Positions 33,550 to 42,910 are shown, counted from the stretch's first letter. The stretch is DNA of 64,000 nucleotides from BOG-908 sp963795825 (GCA_963795825.1 CAWCIW010000001.1:124001-188000); one strand, 5' to 3'. The notes: generated by a model from the sequence alone, not told the origin. Numbers and translations: made by a program.

Positions 33550-34521
33550 ATGTCGGCTGATCTTCGTGTTCCTGTGACTGTGCTCACCGGCTTTCTGGGC
33601 GCGGGGAAGACGACGTTGCTGAACCGGATACTCACGCAGGAGCACGGGCGGAAATATGCTGTGGTGATCAACGAGTTCGGCGAGCTGGGGGTGGATAATG
33701 ACCTGGTGGTGGATGCCGACGAGGAAGTGTTCGAGATGAATAACGGGTGCATCTGCTGCACCGTGCGGGGGGATCTGATCCGGATCGTGAACGGGTTGAT
33801 GAAGCGGGCAACGAAATTCGATGGGATCATCATCGAGACGACGGGGTTGGCCAATCCGGCGCCGGTGGCGCAGACGTTTTTTGTCGATGACGGGGTGCGG
33901 GCGAAGGCGCGGCTGGATGCGATCGTGACGGTGGTGGATGCGGCAAATTTGCCGGCGCGGCTGGCTGATAGCGAGGAGGCGGCGGCACAGATCGCTTTTG
34001 CGGATGTTATCGTGCTGAACAAGCTGGATCTGGTTTCCGGCGAGGAGCTGGAAGCGGTGGAGGGGCGGATACGGGAGATCAACCGGTTCGCGCGGATACA
34101 TCGGACGACGCGCAGCGATGTGTTGGTGACGGATATTTTGGATATCGGGGCTTTCGACCTGGCGCGTATATTGGAGGTTGAGCCCGCGTTTCTGGAGGCG
34201 GAGTTGCATAGCCATAGCGAAGGCGTGAACAGCGTGAGTTTCGAGGTTTCGCGCGATATCGATCCGCATAAGTTCCAGCAGTGGATGGGGACTTTGCTGC
34301 AGGAGAAGGGGCAGGATCTGTTGCGGACGAAGGGGATATTGTCGCATCCGGGGGAGGCGCGTCGGTTTGCCTTTCAGGCGGTGCATATGATTGCGGATGG
34401 GGAGTTTGTGGGGACCTGGCCTGAGGGAGAGGCCCGGCGGTCCAAGCTGGTGTTTATTGGGCGGGATTTGAATCGGCCGCAGTTGCGGCGCGGGTTCGAG
34501 GCTTGCCAGGTGTCGGCGTGA
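33550..34521 (+). CDS. COG0523 metal-chaperone GTPase (CobW/ZigA family)
   Basis: 323 residues. TVLTGFLGAGKTTLLNRIL holds the P-loop (14-21), NNGCICCTVRGDL the CxCC metal site (C67, C69, C70), and VLNKLDLV the guanine-specificity motif. The C-terminal CobW_C domain ends in LVFIGRDLNRPQLRRGFEAC. Such GTPases load zinc or cobalt into client proteins. It overlaps by 4 bases (GTGA) with a WD40-like gene, a pairing I recall from other Alphaproteobacteria. No histidine-rich loop or Zur site was noticed. Confidence 0.9.
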   Translation: MSADLRVPVTVLTGFLGAGKTTLLNRILTQEHGRKYAVVINEFGELGVDNDLVVDADEEVFEMNNGCICCTVRGDLIRIVNGLMKRATKFDGIIIETTGLANPAPVAQTFFVDDGVRAKARLDAIVTVVDAANLPARLADSEEAAAQIAFADVIVLNKLDLVSGEELEAVEGRIREINRFARIHRTTRSDVLVTDILDIGAFDLARILEVEPAFLEAELHSHSEGVNSVSFEVSRDIDPHKFQQWMGTLLQEKGQDLLRTKGILSHPGEARRFAFQAVHMIADGEFVGTWPEGEARRSKLVFIGRDLNRPQLRRGFEACQVSA

Positions 34522-35561
34522 GCGAGACCGACGCGGCGCCGTTGCTGCTGGAGACGCGCGGTATTTCCGAGGCGTTCGGCGCATTCGTGGTGGCGGCGGC
34601 ATTCGATCGGGGGAGCACGCAGGCGGCGTTTGCTTTGGGCGATGGGTCGGTGCGTGTTCTGGCACTGGGGGAACGGGCGTGGTCGCGGGTGGCGGTTTGC
34701 GATGGCGGCGTGTTGGCGCTGGCGGCGGATGCGGCGGCGCATGGGTTTGTTTGCGGTGGGGATGATGGGCGGTTCGTTCGCGTGGGGGCGGATGGGGGTG
34801 TGAGCGAGATCGGCGCTTTCGGGGGCAAGTGGGTGGAGCAGGCGGCTTCCTGGTGGGATGGGAAGGCTGGTGTGGTTGCGTGCGCGGCGGGCAAGTTCGT
34901 GCATCTGTTTTCCGCAGCCGGCGCGCGGCTGAAATCGTTGGAGCATCCTTCGACGGTGACGGGGATTGCGTTCGATGCGCGGGGCAAGCGGGTGGCGGCT
35001 TCGCATTACAACGGGGCTTCGGTTTGGTTCGTGAACAGCGATGCCGCCACGCCGCGTCGGCTGGAGTGGAAGGGGAGCCATATCGGGGTGGCGATGCATC
35101 CGGCGGCGGAAGCGGTGGTGAGTGCGATGCAGGAGAATGCGATGCATGGCTGGCGCCTGCCGGACGGGCACGACATGCGGATGAGCGGGTATCCGGCCAA
35201 GCCTGAGTCGCTGGGGTTTACCAAGAGTGGAAAGTGGCTGGCCAGTTCAGGGGCGGATACGATCGTGCTTTGGCCGTTTTTTGGTGGCGGACCTATGGGG
35301 AAAGCGCCGCTCGAGCTGGCGCAGATCGAGAATGTTATTTGTACGCGCGTGGCTTGTCATCCGAGCGATGAGGTTGTGGCGGCCGGGTATGCGGACGGGA
35401 CGGTGCTGATGGCTGATATTGCGGGGAAGCGGGTTTTGCGGGTGGCTGGTGGGGGGTGTGGGCCGGTGAGTGCGTTGGCTTGGGCGCCGAGTGGGGGGTG
35501 GTTGGGGTTTGGTACCGAGGAGGGGTTTGTGGGGGTAATTGATTTCTCGCCGACGGTGTAG
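34518..35561 (+). CDS. WD40-repeat-like protein paired with the COG0523 GTPase
   Basis: 347 residues from GTG 34518. Repeats of the WD40 rhythm are visible: VTGIAFDARGKRVAASHYNG, SLGFTKSGKWLASSGADTIV, VACHPSDEVVAAGYADGTVL and ALAWAPSGGWLGFGTEEGFV. Seven blades are plausible. No signal peptide is seen, so it is probably cytoplasmic. Coupling to the GTPase gene suggests they act together, perhaps on the same metalloprotein client; this is inference. Confidence 0.82.
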   Translation: MSETDAAPLLLETRGISEAFGAFVVAAAFDRGSTQAAFALGDGSVRVLALGERAWSRVAVCDGGVLALAADAAAHGFVCGGDDGRFVRVGADGGVSEIGAFGGKWVEQAASWWDGKAGVVACAAGKFVHLFSAAGARLKSLEHPSTVTGIAFDARGKRVAASHYNGASVWFVNSDAATPRRLEWKGSHIGVAMHPAAEAVVSAMQENAMHGWRLPDGHDMRMSGYPAKPESLGFTKSGKWLASSGADTIVLWPFFGGGPMGKAPLELAQIENVICTRVACHPSDEVVAAGYADGTVLMADIAGKRVLRVAGGGCGPVSALAWAPSGGWLGFGTEEGFVGVIDFSPTV

Positions 35562-35685
35562 GTCATGCGCAGACTATGCCGACGTGGTCTGGCCCTGATG
35601 TTTCTGCCGGCAAGGTAGAGCCACTTCGGTGGAGCCAGAAAGCTTGCGCGGCGGTCGTACGCTTGCCTGAAGGGAGGAGCAGGTT

Positions 35686-36150
35686 TTGCTGATTTCTCGC
35701 CGCACTTCGACTTTGCGCGTTATGGCAGTGGCAATTCTTGCGGCAGGCTTTGCTATATACTCTGAATATGGACGTTTATTTTACGCAGGATTTCTTGCGG
35801 ATTGCCGTGATATAGCCGGCGCTGACCTTAAAGACGCTGATGACGGACGCCTGACGGTTGGGATGCTTTATGCGTTCCTGATTGCCGCGATACCGCCAGT
35901 ACTGGTCTCACGCGAAGCCTTGTGGTTTATACTGGCGGCGTTTGCTTTGTTTGATATACGGTCTTCCTTTTCGTAGCTTGATCCGTACCAAGGATCAGAT
36001 TGCGGTATTCACTCCGGGAATGATCAGGACTTCACGGGAGACTACATACTTTTTATTCTGGACTTTGGAGTTTTGATTATAGTTCTGTATTTGTGTTTTC
36101 TGGGAGATCTACTCTGGCGCGTTTGGCGGCAGTTTAAAAAACGTATGTAA
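35686..36150 (+). pseudogene. AT-rich membrane-protein gene interrupted by an in-frame amber codon
   Basis: The frame opens with TTG at 35686 and encodes 96 residues with two hydrophobic segments (MAVAILAAGFAIYSEYG and FLIAAIPPVLVSREALWFIL), then meets TAG at 35974-35976. The same frame stays open afterwards for 57 codons, including another hydrophobic segment (LDFGVLIIVLYLCFLGDLLW) and a basic end (WRQFKKRM), and stops at 36148-36150. This looks like one protein of about 154 residues with three or four membrane segments, cut by a nonsense mutation. GC content is clearly below its neighbours, suggesting recent acquisition. No family is recognised. Confidence 0.6.
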
Positions 36151-36168
36151 AACCAATCCATATTGACA

Positions 36169-36375
36169 CTGACTCATCAGCAGCAAGGAAGGCCTTCTTT
36201 TTGGAGTAAAAGAAGCAAAAAGCTTTTGCTGTGACGCCTGCACGGGGATTTGGCTGCGATTGCAATCGCATCTATTTGCAATACGAGCGTAGGCTGCGGG
36301 GCAGGCGTCGGAGCAAAAGCTTTTTGGTCCTTTTTCTCGAAAAAGGACTGCTTTCTTGCTTGCCTGGATGAGTCA
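36169..36375. repeat. Palindromic element, longest copy with terminal inverted repeat (copy o)
   Basis: The outer ends TGACTCATC and GATGAGTCA are perfectly complementary, defining the likely full length of about 207 bases. The left arm is CT with GAAG base (two stem changes), the right CT with GGAC base. The core includes GATTGCAATCGCATC and ATTTGCAATACGAGCGTAGG. I see no clear target duplication. Confidence 0.93.
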
Positions 36376-36429
36376 CTCTCTATCGGGGTTGGTATAAAAA
36401 ACCACCTTGAGCAGTAGGGCAATGCGTTC

Positions 36430-36816
36430 TTACGTTGCAGGCGGGTGCAGCATTGCACCAAGCGGTGCACCGCCGAAGATATGCACGTGGAAATGCGGGA
36501 CTTCCTGGTGCGCGTGGTGGCCCATGTTGGCGAGGATGCGGTAGCCGGGGTCTTCAAGGTTGAGCTGGCGGGCGACGAGGGCGACGGCGCGGAAGAAGCC
36601 GGCGACGGCTTCAGGTGGGGCGGTGGTGGCGAAGTCGGCCAGCGAGACGTGCTGGGTTTTGGGGATGACGAGCACGTGGATGGGGGCTTGGGGATTGATG
36701 TCGTGGAAGGCCAGCGCGTGCTCGTCCTCGTAGACGCGGCGGCTGGGGATTTCGCCGCGCAGGATGCGGGCGAAGATGTTTTGCGGGTCGTAGGGGCTTA
36801 GGCCGGGGACGGGCAT
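36430..36816 (-). CDS. HIT-family nucleotide hydrolase
   Basis: 128 residues from ATG 36816. NIFARILRGEIPSRRVYEDE near residue 13 is the HinT-like start, and VPHFHVHIFGG near the C-terminus is the histidine triad. These proteins hydrolyse AMP-linked phosphoramidates such as adenosine 5'-monophosphoramidate. Size is normal. The gene is divergent from the DUF4349 gene. Confidence 0.93.
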   Translation of the reverse strand: MPVPGLSPYDPQNIFARILRGEIPSRRVYEDEHALAFHDINPQAPIHVLVIPKTQHVSLADFATTAPPEAVAGFFRAVALVARQLNLEDPGYRILANMGHHAHQEVPHFHVHIFGGAPLGAMLHPPAT

Positions 36817-36939
36817 TTGGGGGCTCGGGGTTGTGTGCGGCGGAGGGTTGCGGGGGTGGGGGCGAAAGGCAAGGGGGCGCGGGCGCGATTGCCGGGGTGG
36901 GTGCGTGGGGGCACGATGTGGGGCGTAGTTGGTGGGCGG

Positions 36940-37884
36940 ATGAGCATGGGTGTTTTGCGGAGTTTGGCGGCGCGGCTGGTTTGGGTGGCGGTGGTGGCGG
37001 GGGGTATTTCCGGGTGCGACCGCGTGGGGATGTTCGGGCAGGTGGCGGGGCCGGTGGCGCGATCGGCTGTTGCGGGCACCGGAAACAGGTTGATTTCGAT
37101 TACTGAGGCGCAGCGAGGGGACGGGCTGCATCTCGCCTATACGCACGAGATCGGGTTGGAGCTGCCGGGCGCTGTGTTGGCGGCGCATTTCGCGGCGGCG
37201 CAGGACAGATGTTTGAAGGACGCTTCGCTGCATTGTCTGTTGCTGCATGCGGAGATCGGTGCGCCGCAGTCTGTGTATCAGGACGGCGGGATGGTGGTGC
37301 AGTCGGCTTCTTTGCGGGTGCGGTTGCCGCATGACCAGGTGGCGGGGTTTGCCGCTGGGTTGACGGCGGCGTTGCCGGGGGAGGCGGCGGGGTCGGTTCT
37401 GGTTACGCGGCAATCCACGTCGGCCGACGATCTGGGGCAGCCGGTGGCGGATGCGGCGCAGCGCGTGGCGCAGCTCAGCGAATATCTGGCGAGTTTGAAG
37501 GTGTTGGGGGCGCGGCTGACGATCAGCGTGGCGGACCAGGTGAAGATCGCCGAGGAGACCGCGCGGACGCAGACGCAAATGGAAGAGGCGCAGGCGCGGC
37601 AACGGGAGTTGGCGTTGCGGGTGGATACCGAGGAGGTGGATGTCGGGTTCAGCGCGCGGGTGGCGGCGGTGGCGGCGGTCGATCCGATTACGGGTGTTCT
37701 GGCCGAGGCGCCGGCGCGGCTGCGGACGAGTGCGGCAGAGGCTTTGGCGTTCGCGATCGAGGCGTTGCCTTGGGTGCCCGTCGGGATTTTGTGGGTTTTG
37801 GTGCTTTGGGTAGTGCGGGTGCTGGTGTTTGGGCGGCGCAGGCGCCGAGTGACATTCGTGCCGGCCGCGAAGCGGGAGGGCTGA
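36940..37884 (+). CDS. DUF4349-domain lipoprotein
   Basis: 314 residues from ATG 36940. The N-terminus LAARLVWVAVVAGGISGC is a lipoprotein signal. The mature part has the DUF4349 layout: SASLRVRLPHDQVAGFAAGL, an amphipathic coiled region (IAEETARTQTQMEEAQARQR), and a single C-terminal membrane helix (LPWVPVGILWVLVLWVVRVL) with a basic tail. The family resembles putative anti-sigma or envelope-stress proteins, but the role is unknown. An ATG at 36916 is an alternative start. Confidence 0.75.
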   Translation: MSMGVLRSLAARLVWVAVVAGGISGCDRVGMFGQVAGPVARSAVAGTGNRLISITEAQRGDGLHLAYTHEIGLELPGAVLAAHFAAAQDRCLKDASLHCLLLHAEIGAPQSVYQDGGMVVQSASLRVRLPHDQVAGFAAGLTAALPGEAAGSVLVTRQSTSADDLGQPVADAAQRVAQLSEYLASLKVLGARLTISVADQVKIAEETARTQTQMEEAQARQRELALRVDTEEVDVGFSARVAAVAAVDPITGVLAEAPARLRTSAAEALAFAIEALPWVPVGILWVLVLWVVRVLVFGRRRRRVTFVPAAKREG

Positions 37885-37974
37885 GGGCAGTCATAAGGGG
37901 CTGAGCAGGGGCGGCATCGTGTTGGACGGGGCGCGCTAAAGGGCGATGCGGGATGCGGTCGAGGGCGGGTCGGG

Positions 37975-39195
37975 TTAGAGGTCTCGCCCGCGGACGGCGT
38001 TTTTGAAGCCGTCGAGTTTGTCGAGCGCGGTTCGGACGGGGGCGTAGAAGCGGAGGTCTTCGGCGATCAGGCTGTCCAGGTGTTCGCGGTCGGCGGGGGT
38101 TAGATCGGCGAGCGTCAGGTGGGGGATGCTGGTGTTGGTGGCGGGTTCGGGCTCTACGTCCCAGGTGTATTTGGTCCAGTCGGGGTAGTGCGAGAGGTCC
38201 GCCAGCTCGACATCCTGCAGGCGGACGGCGCGGAAGGCGGCGGCGGCGGTGCCGTCGGCCAAAGCGTGGCAGATCGGGTTTCGCATAGGGAGCTGGCGGA
38301 GGATTTCGCGGGCGATGTGTTTCAGGCCGGCCTGGTCCGCGGTTGCGGGATTGGCGGGCAGGCGGGCGCGCCAGGCGGCGATGTCGGGCGTGTCGGCCTC
38401 GGGTGGCTGGAGAAGGGCGTCCAGCGTGGCGTTTACTTCGCTGAGGATCAGCGAGGCGGGCTCGCGCAGGATGGTGAACAGGCGGTCACCGACGCGGCGG
38501 GGCGGCGGGTTCAGGTTCCATGCCATGCCGGACGCGGCGCGTGCCTCGGCGTCGGCGTGGTCGGGCGTGGGATCGGGCGCGCGGGCATGGCGGCGGCGGG
38601 GGGCCGGGACGGGGAAGTCCGGGGCGCGCGGGACGTCGGTGAACCAGGCGAGGCTGGGCTGGACCAGCATGATGGATTTGGTGAGGGTGAAGCGGCCGAG
38701 ATAGGTGCCCAGCGCGCGGTAGAAGCTGGCGGTGTCGTCGCTTGTGGCGGCACCGAGGCCGGCCGGGACGATCGGGTGCATGTGGCTGGCCATGGTGAGG
38801 AAGTGCGCGCCGGCGCAGCGCGGGATGCGGACGAAGAGCATGCGGGGGCGCTCGGGGTAGGCGTCGCAGATACGGCGGACGATGCCGGCGCGGAATTCGG
38901 CGCTGCCGAGCAGGGCGCGCAAATGGGCCCGGGCCTCGTAGGGGTTTCGCACGCCGGCGAGTTCGGCTTCGGTTGGCCAGCGGCTGAGCGCGAGATAGGC
39001 GAGGGTGCGCGGTTCGGCGTCGTCGATCTGGGTGGCCTGGAAGAGGCTGGGCAGCGTGGCTTCGGCGCCGAGCGCGGCGAACAGCTCCAGCAGATCCCGC
39101 GGGCGGGCGGGCATGGGGCGACGGGTGGGCACCAGGCGTTTGGTGTCGGGGCGGACGACGCCGCTGCCGATCAGGGATTCGATGAGGGACGGCAT
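37975..39195 (-). CDS. Sulfotransferase-like protein with DUF4214-like N-terminus
   Basis: 406 residues from ATG 39195. Residues 45-105 (LAYLALSRWPTEAELAG, then AHLRALLGSAEFRAGIVRRI) recall the DUF4214 helical unit found in surface and glycan-associated proteins. RMLFVRIPRCAGAHFLTMAS then resembles the HIPKTAGTS sulfate-donor loop of sulfotransferases, with arginine replacing the usual lysine. GDRLFTILREPASLILSEVN fits the second (PAPS 3'-phosphate) motif. The acceptor is unknown. It is divergent from the fab cluster. Confidence in the sulfotransferase call is moderate. Confidence 0.6.
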   Translation of the reverse strand: MPSLIESLIGSGVVRPDTKRLVPTRRPMPARPRDLLELFAALGAEATLPSLFQATQIDDAEPRTLAYLALSRWPTEAELAGVRNPYEARAHLRALLGSAEFRAGIVRRICDAYPERPRMLFVRIPRCAGAHFLTMASHMHPIVPAGLGAATSDDTASFYRALGTYLGRFTLTKSIMLVQPSLAWFTDVPRAPDFPVPAPRRRHARAPDPTPDHADAEARAASGMAWNLNPPPRRVGDRLFTILREPASLILSEVNATLDALLQPPEADTPDIAAWRARLPANPATADQAGLKHIAREILRQLPMRNPICHALADGTAAAAFRAVRLQDVELADLSHYPDWTKYTWDVEPEPATNTSIPHLTLADLTPADREHLDSLIAEDLRFYAPVRTALDKLDGFKNAVRGRDL

Positions 39196-39289
39196 CGGGC
39201 GGGTCCTTTGGTAGGCGGCTTGGATGCGCGTATTTGACAGGGGTGGGGTCGGGGGCGATACGCCGGGGCCGGTTTCTCGGGTGAGCTTT

Positions 39290-40261
39290 ATGTCTGTTAC
39301 GGCTTTTATCTTTCCTGGCCAGGGTAGCCAATCGGTTGGCATGGGGAGCGACCTGGCGGCGGCGTTCGCGGCGGCGCGCGAGGTGTTCGGCGAGGTGGAC
39401 GACGTGCTGGGGCAGCGGCTCTCCAAGCTGATGTTCGAGGGGCCGATCGAGGAGCTGACGCTGACGCAGAATGCGCAGCCGGCGCTGATGGCGCTGAGCG
39501 TGGCTGTGGTGCGGGTGCTGGCGACGGAGGGCGGTGTTCGGGTGGGGGAGGTGGCGGCTTTGGTGGCCGGGCATTCTTTGGGGGAATACAGCGCGTTGGT
39601 TGCCAGTGGGGCGCTGGAGCTGGCGCCGGCGGCTCGGCTGTTGCGGCTGCGCGGCGAGGCGATGCAGGCGGCGGTGGCGCCTGGGTTGGGGGCTATGGCG
39701 GCGCTTCTGGGTGTGGAGATGGCGCAGGCTGGGGAGATCTGCGCGGAGGCGGCGGTGTGGCGCAGGGATGGGCAGGCGGATGTGCGCCAGGTGGTGCAGG
39801 CGGCCAACGATAACGGCGGCGGCCAGGTGGTGATTTCGGGGCATCGCGAGGCGGTGGAGCGGGCGATCGAGGTGGCCAAGGCGCGAGGGGTGAAGCGGGC
39901 GATGCTGCTGCCTGTGTCCGCACCGTTCCATTGTGCGCTGATGGCGCCGGCGGCGGATGTGATGGCGGCGGCGCTGGCGGAGGTGCGGTTGGAGGCGCCG
40001 GTAGTGCCTGTGGTGGCGAATGTTACGGCGGCGAAGGTGCGCGATCCGGATGCGATACGGGGGCTGCTGGTGGCGCAGGTTACGGAGACGGTGCGTTGGC
40101 GCGAAAGCATGCTGGCTTGTGCGGCGATGGGGGTGGACCGGTTCGTGGAGCTGGGGGCGGGGCGGGTTTTGGCTGGGTTGAGCAAGCGGATTTTGCCGGA
40201 GGCGGAGGCTATTTCGGCGGGGAAGCCTGGGGAGATCGAGGCTTTGCTTAGGGTGTTTTAG
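39290..40261 (+). CDS. fabD: Malonyl-CoA:ACP transacylase
   Basis: 323 residues from ATG 39290. FIFPGQGSQSVGMG begins the protein, and GHSLGEYSALVASGAL carries the catalytic serine. SAPFHCALMAPAADVM holds the active-site histidine. It moves malonyl groups to ACP to start each elongation cycle. It is first in the cluster fabD-fabG-acpP-fabF-mltG, though a repeat element separates it from fabG. Confidence 0.96.
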   Translation: MSVTAFIFPGQGSQSVGMGSDLAAAFAAAREVFGEVDDVLGQRLSKLMFEGPIEELTLTQNAQPALMALSVAVVRVLATEGGVRVGEVAALVAGHSLGEYSALVASGALELAPAARLLRLRGEAMQAAVAPGLGAMAALLGVEMAQAGEICAEAAVWRRDGQADVRQVVQAANDNGGGQVVISGHREAVERAIEVAKARGVKRAMLLPVSAPFHCALMAPAADVMAAALAEVRLEAPVVPVVANVTAAKVRDPDAIRGLLVAQVTETVRWRESMLACAAMGVDRFVELGAGRVLAGLSKRILPEAEAISAGKPGEIEALLRVF

Positions 40262-40425
40262 GCAAGGAAGGCCTTCTTTTCTGAAGAAAAGAAGCAAAAG
40301 ACTTTTTCTATGACGGTGGTGTCAGCGCTTCGCTGAGATCCGGATGAACGCGATTGCTGCAGATGCGGGGTCGCAAAAGTTTTTTGGTTCTTTTCTTCAA
40401 AAAAGAACTGCTTTCTTTCTTGCTT
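40262..40425. repeat. Palindromic element between fabD and fabG (copy p)
   Basis: The left arm is TC with GAAG base. The right arm is TT with a GTTC:GAAC base and one C/A mismatch in the stem; its purine strand still matches the upstream T6. It starts at the base after the fabD stop and ends just before fabG. Confidence 0.9.
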
Positions 40426-40436
40426 GGGGTGTTTCG

Positions 40437-41174
40437 ATGTTCGACCTGACTGGACGCGTGGCGCTGGTGACCGGGGCTTCCGGGGGGATAGGCGCGGCGA
40501 TCGCGCGGGCGCTGCATGGGCAGGGCGCGGCGGTGGTGCTGTCCGGCACGCGGGTTGCGGCTTTGGAGGCGCTGGCGGGGGAGTTGGGCGCGCGGGCGTT
40601 TGTTTGTGCGGCGGATTTGCGGGAGGCGGGGGCGGCCGATGGGTTGGTGGCGGCGGCTGAGGCGGCGGCCGGGCCGGTGGGGATACTGGTTAATAATGCC
40701 GGGTTTACGAAGGATATGCTGGCGTTGCGGATGAAGGACGAGGATTGGGCGTCGGTTCTGGATGTGGATTTGGGGGCGCCGTTTCGGCTGTGTCGGGCGG
40801 TGCTGCGGGGGATGCTGAAACGGCGGGCGGGGCGGATCGTGCAGATCTCCAGCGTGGTGGGGCATACCGGCAATCCGGGGCAGGCGAATTATGCGGCGGC
40901 GAAGGCGGGGCTGGCGGGGATGAGCCGGGCGTTGGCGCAGGAGGTGGGGAGCCGGGGGATCACGGTTAACCTGGTGGCGCCTGGGTTTGTGGAGACGGCG
41001 ATGACGGCTGGGTTGGCGGACGCGCAGAAGAGCCGGCTGGTGGATGCCATACCGCTTGGGCGGATGGGGCGGCCGGAGGATGTGGCGGCCGCGGTGGTGT
41101 ATCTGGCGTCTGATGAGGCGGGGTGGGTTACGGGTTCGACAGTGCATGTGAATGGCGGGATGGCGATGCTGTGA
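40437..41174 (+). CDS. fabG: 3-oxoacyl-ACP reductase
   Basis: 245 residues from ATG 40437. VALVTGASGGIGAAIARAL is the NADPH-binding loop, ILVNNAGFTKD the NNAG motif, and the catalytic triad is in VQISSVVGHTGNPGQANYAA (serine, then YxxxK continuing into AAKAG). The C-terminus PEDVAAAVVYLASDEAGWVT is typical. It reduces 3-oxoacyl-ACP in fatty-acid elongation. A repeat element fills the gap to fabD, so it may have its own expression. Confidence 0.96.
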   Translation: MFDLTGRVALVTGASGGIGAAIARALHGQGAAVVLSGTRVAALEALAGELGARAFVCAADLREAGAADGLVAAAEAAAGPVGILVNNAGFTKDMLALRMKDEDWASVLDVDLGAPFRLCRAVLRGMLKRRAGRIVQISSVVGHTGNPGQANYAAAKAGLAGMSRALAQEVGSRGITVNLVAPGFVETAMTAGLADAQKSRLVDAIPLGRMGRPEDVAAAVVYLASDEAGWVTGSTVHVNGGMAML

Positions 41175-41354
41175 GGCGCCGTCATTGTTCTGCCATGGTG
41201 CTGACTTGGAACGGCCTTGCGCGGCTTTGCGGCCTCTGAGAGACGTGCTAAGCGCGCTGCAACTGCGGCTGGTTCTGCACCCGGCGCGCGGAGCGGAGCC
41301 GCGTTTGGTTAGCGGTTCTTTATTAATGTTCACGCAGACTGAGGGTTAGACACG

Positions 41355-41594
41355 ATGAGTGAAGTTGCCGACAAGGTTAAGAAGATCGTGGTCGAGCACC
41401 TCGGCGTTGAGGAGAGCAAGGTTACGCCGGAAGCGTCGTTCATCGACGATCTGGGCGCGGACAGCCTGGATACCGTTGAGCTGGTGATGGCGTTCGAAGA
41501 GGCGTTCGGGGTGGAGATACCTGAGGATGCGGCCGAGAAGATCAGCACCGTGAAGGATGCGATCGACTATATCGAGAAGCAGAAGGCGGCCTGA
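41355..41594 (+). CDS. acpP: Acyl carrier protein
   Basis: 79 residues, acidic. DDLGADSLDTVELVMAFEEA contains serine 37, which receives 4'-phosphopantetheine. It carries growing acyl chains for the fab enzymes around it. A 180-base gap before it, ending in an AT-rich GTTCTTTATTAATGTTCACG, suggests a separate promoter, as is common for acpP. Confidence 0.98.
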   Translation: MSEVADKVKKIVVEHLGVEESKVTPEASFIDDLGADSLDTVELVMAFEEAFGVEIPEDAAEKISTVKDAIDYIEKQKAA

Positions 41595-41602
41595 TTTCAG
41601 CC

Positions 41603-42874
41603 ATGAGCTTTGCGGACCGGCGTGTTGTTGTTACTGGCATGGGGATCGCCTCCCCGCTGGGCGTTGGGGTGGAACATGTATGGCGGCGACTGATTGCGGG
41701 TGAGTCCGGGATCGGGGCCATACAGTCGTTCGATGTGACGGACCTGCCGGCGAAGATCGCCGGGCAGGTTCCGGCCGGGACGCGAAGCGAGGGCGGGCTG
41801 ACGCTGGGGGAGTGGATCCCGGTGAAGGACCAGAAGAAGATGGACAGGTTTATCCATCTGGCGCTGGTGGCGGCGACCGAGGCTGTCGAGGATTCGGGCT
41901 GGCTGCCGCAGGACGAGCCGGGGCGCGAGGCGACCGGGGTGATGATCGGGTCGGGGATCGGCGGGCTGCAGACGATCTTCGAGGCCAGCAAGATGGTGCT
42001 CGAGGGCAAGGTGAAGCGGCTTTCGCCGTTCTTCATCCCGTCGGCGCTGATCAATCTGGCTTCGGGGCATCTTTCCATAAAGTATGGCTACAAGGGGCCT
42101 AACCATTCGGCGGTGACGGCTTGCGCCACCGGCGTTCATGCGATCGGCGACGCTATGCGGCTGATCAAGCTGGGCGATGCCGACGTGATGGTGGCGGGCG
42201 GGGCTGAGGCTGCGGTTTGCGAGCTGGGGATTGGCGGGTTTGCGGCCAGCCGGGCGCTGTCGACGGCGTTCAATGATGAGCCGGCGCGGGCTTCGCGGCC
42301 TTGGGATCGCGATCGCGATGGGTTTGTTATGGGGGAGGGCGCCGGCGTGGTGGTGCTCGAAGAACTGGAGCATGCGCGGGCGCGGGGCGCCAAGGTTTAT
42401 GGTGAGGTTGTCGGATACGGGCTATCCGGCGATGCGCATCATATCACGGCGCCGGCCGATGGGCATGATGGGGCGTTTCGGGCGATGCGGGCGGCGTTTC
42501 GCAATGGCGGGATCGGGCCTGGCGACGTGCAGTATGTGAATGCGCATGGGACGTCCACGCCGATGGGGGACGATCTGGAGCTGCAGGCCGTGGAACGGTT
42601 TTTTGGCGATGATGCGCGTGGGTTGGCGATGTCGTCGACGAAGTCCGCGACGGGGCATCTGCTAGGCGCGGCTGGGGCGGTGGAGACGATTTTCTCGTTG
42701 CTGGCGATACGCGATGGTGTTGTGCCGCCGACGCTCAATCTGGAGAACCCGAGCCGCGAGAGCGTGATCGACCGGGTGGCGCTGCAGACGCAGGAGCGGG
42801 CGGTGGATTGCGTGCTGTCCAACAGCTTCGGCTTCGGCGGTACAAACGCGAGCATAATCTTCCGGCGTGTGTAG
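41603..42874 (+). CDS. fabF: Beta-ketoacyl-ACP synthase II
   Basis: 423 residues, eight bases after acpP. The catalytic triad is visible: cysteine about 174 in VTACATGVHAIGDAM, histidine about 315 in NAHGTSTPMGDD, and histidine about 352 in KSATGHLLGAAGAVE. FGFGGTNASI ends the protein. It condenses malonyl-ACP with acyl-ACP in elongation. Family length is normal. Confidence 0.97.
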   Translation: MSFADRRVVVTGMGIASPLGVGVEHVWRRLIAGESGIGAIQSFDVTDLPAKIAGQVPAGTRSEGGLTLGEWIPVKDQKKMDRFIHLALVAATEAVEDSGWLPQDEPGREATGVMIGSGIGGLQTIFEASKMVLEGKVKRLSPFFIPSALINLASGHLSIKYGYKGPNHSAVTACATGVHAIGDAMRLIKLGDADVMVAGGAEAAVCELGIGGFAASRALSTAFNDEPARASRPWDRDRDGFVMGEGAGVVVLEELEHARARGAKVYGEVVGYGLSGDAHHITAPADGHDGAFRAMRAAFRNGGIGPGDVQYVNAHGTSTPMGDDLELQAVERFFGDDARGLAMSSTKSATGHLLGAAGAVETIFSLLAIRDGVVPPTLNLENPSRESVIDRVALQTQERAVDCVLSNSFGFGGTNASIIFRRV

Positions 42875-42910
42875 AGGCGAGATTTGTCGTGGTGAGACCG
42901 CGACAGCCGA

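Noticed and set aside
35974..35976. TAG as a pyrrolysine codon
   Set aside because: No pyl genes or reason to expect pyrrolysine in this lineage; a nonsense mutation is simpler.
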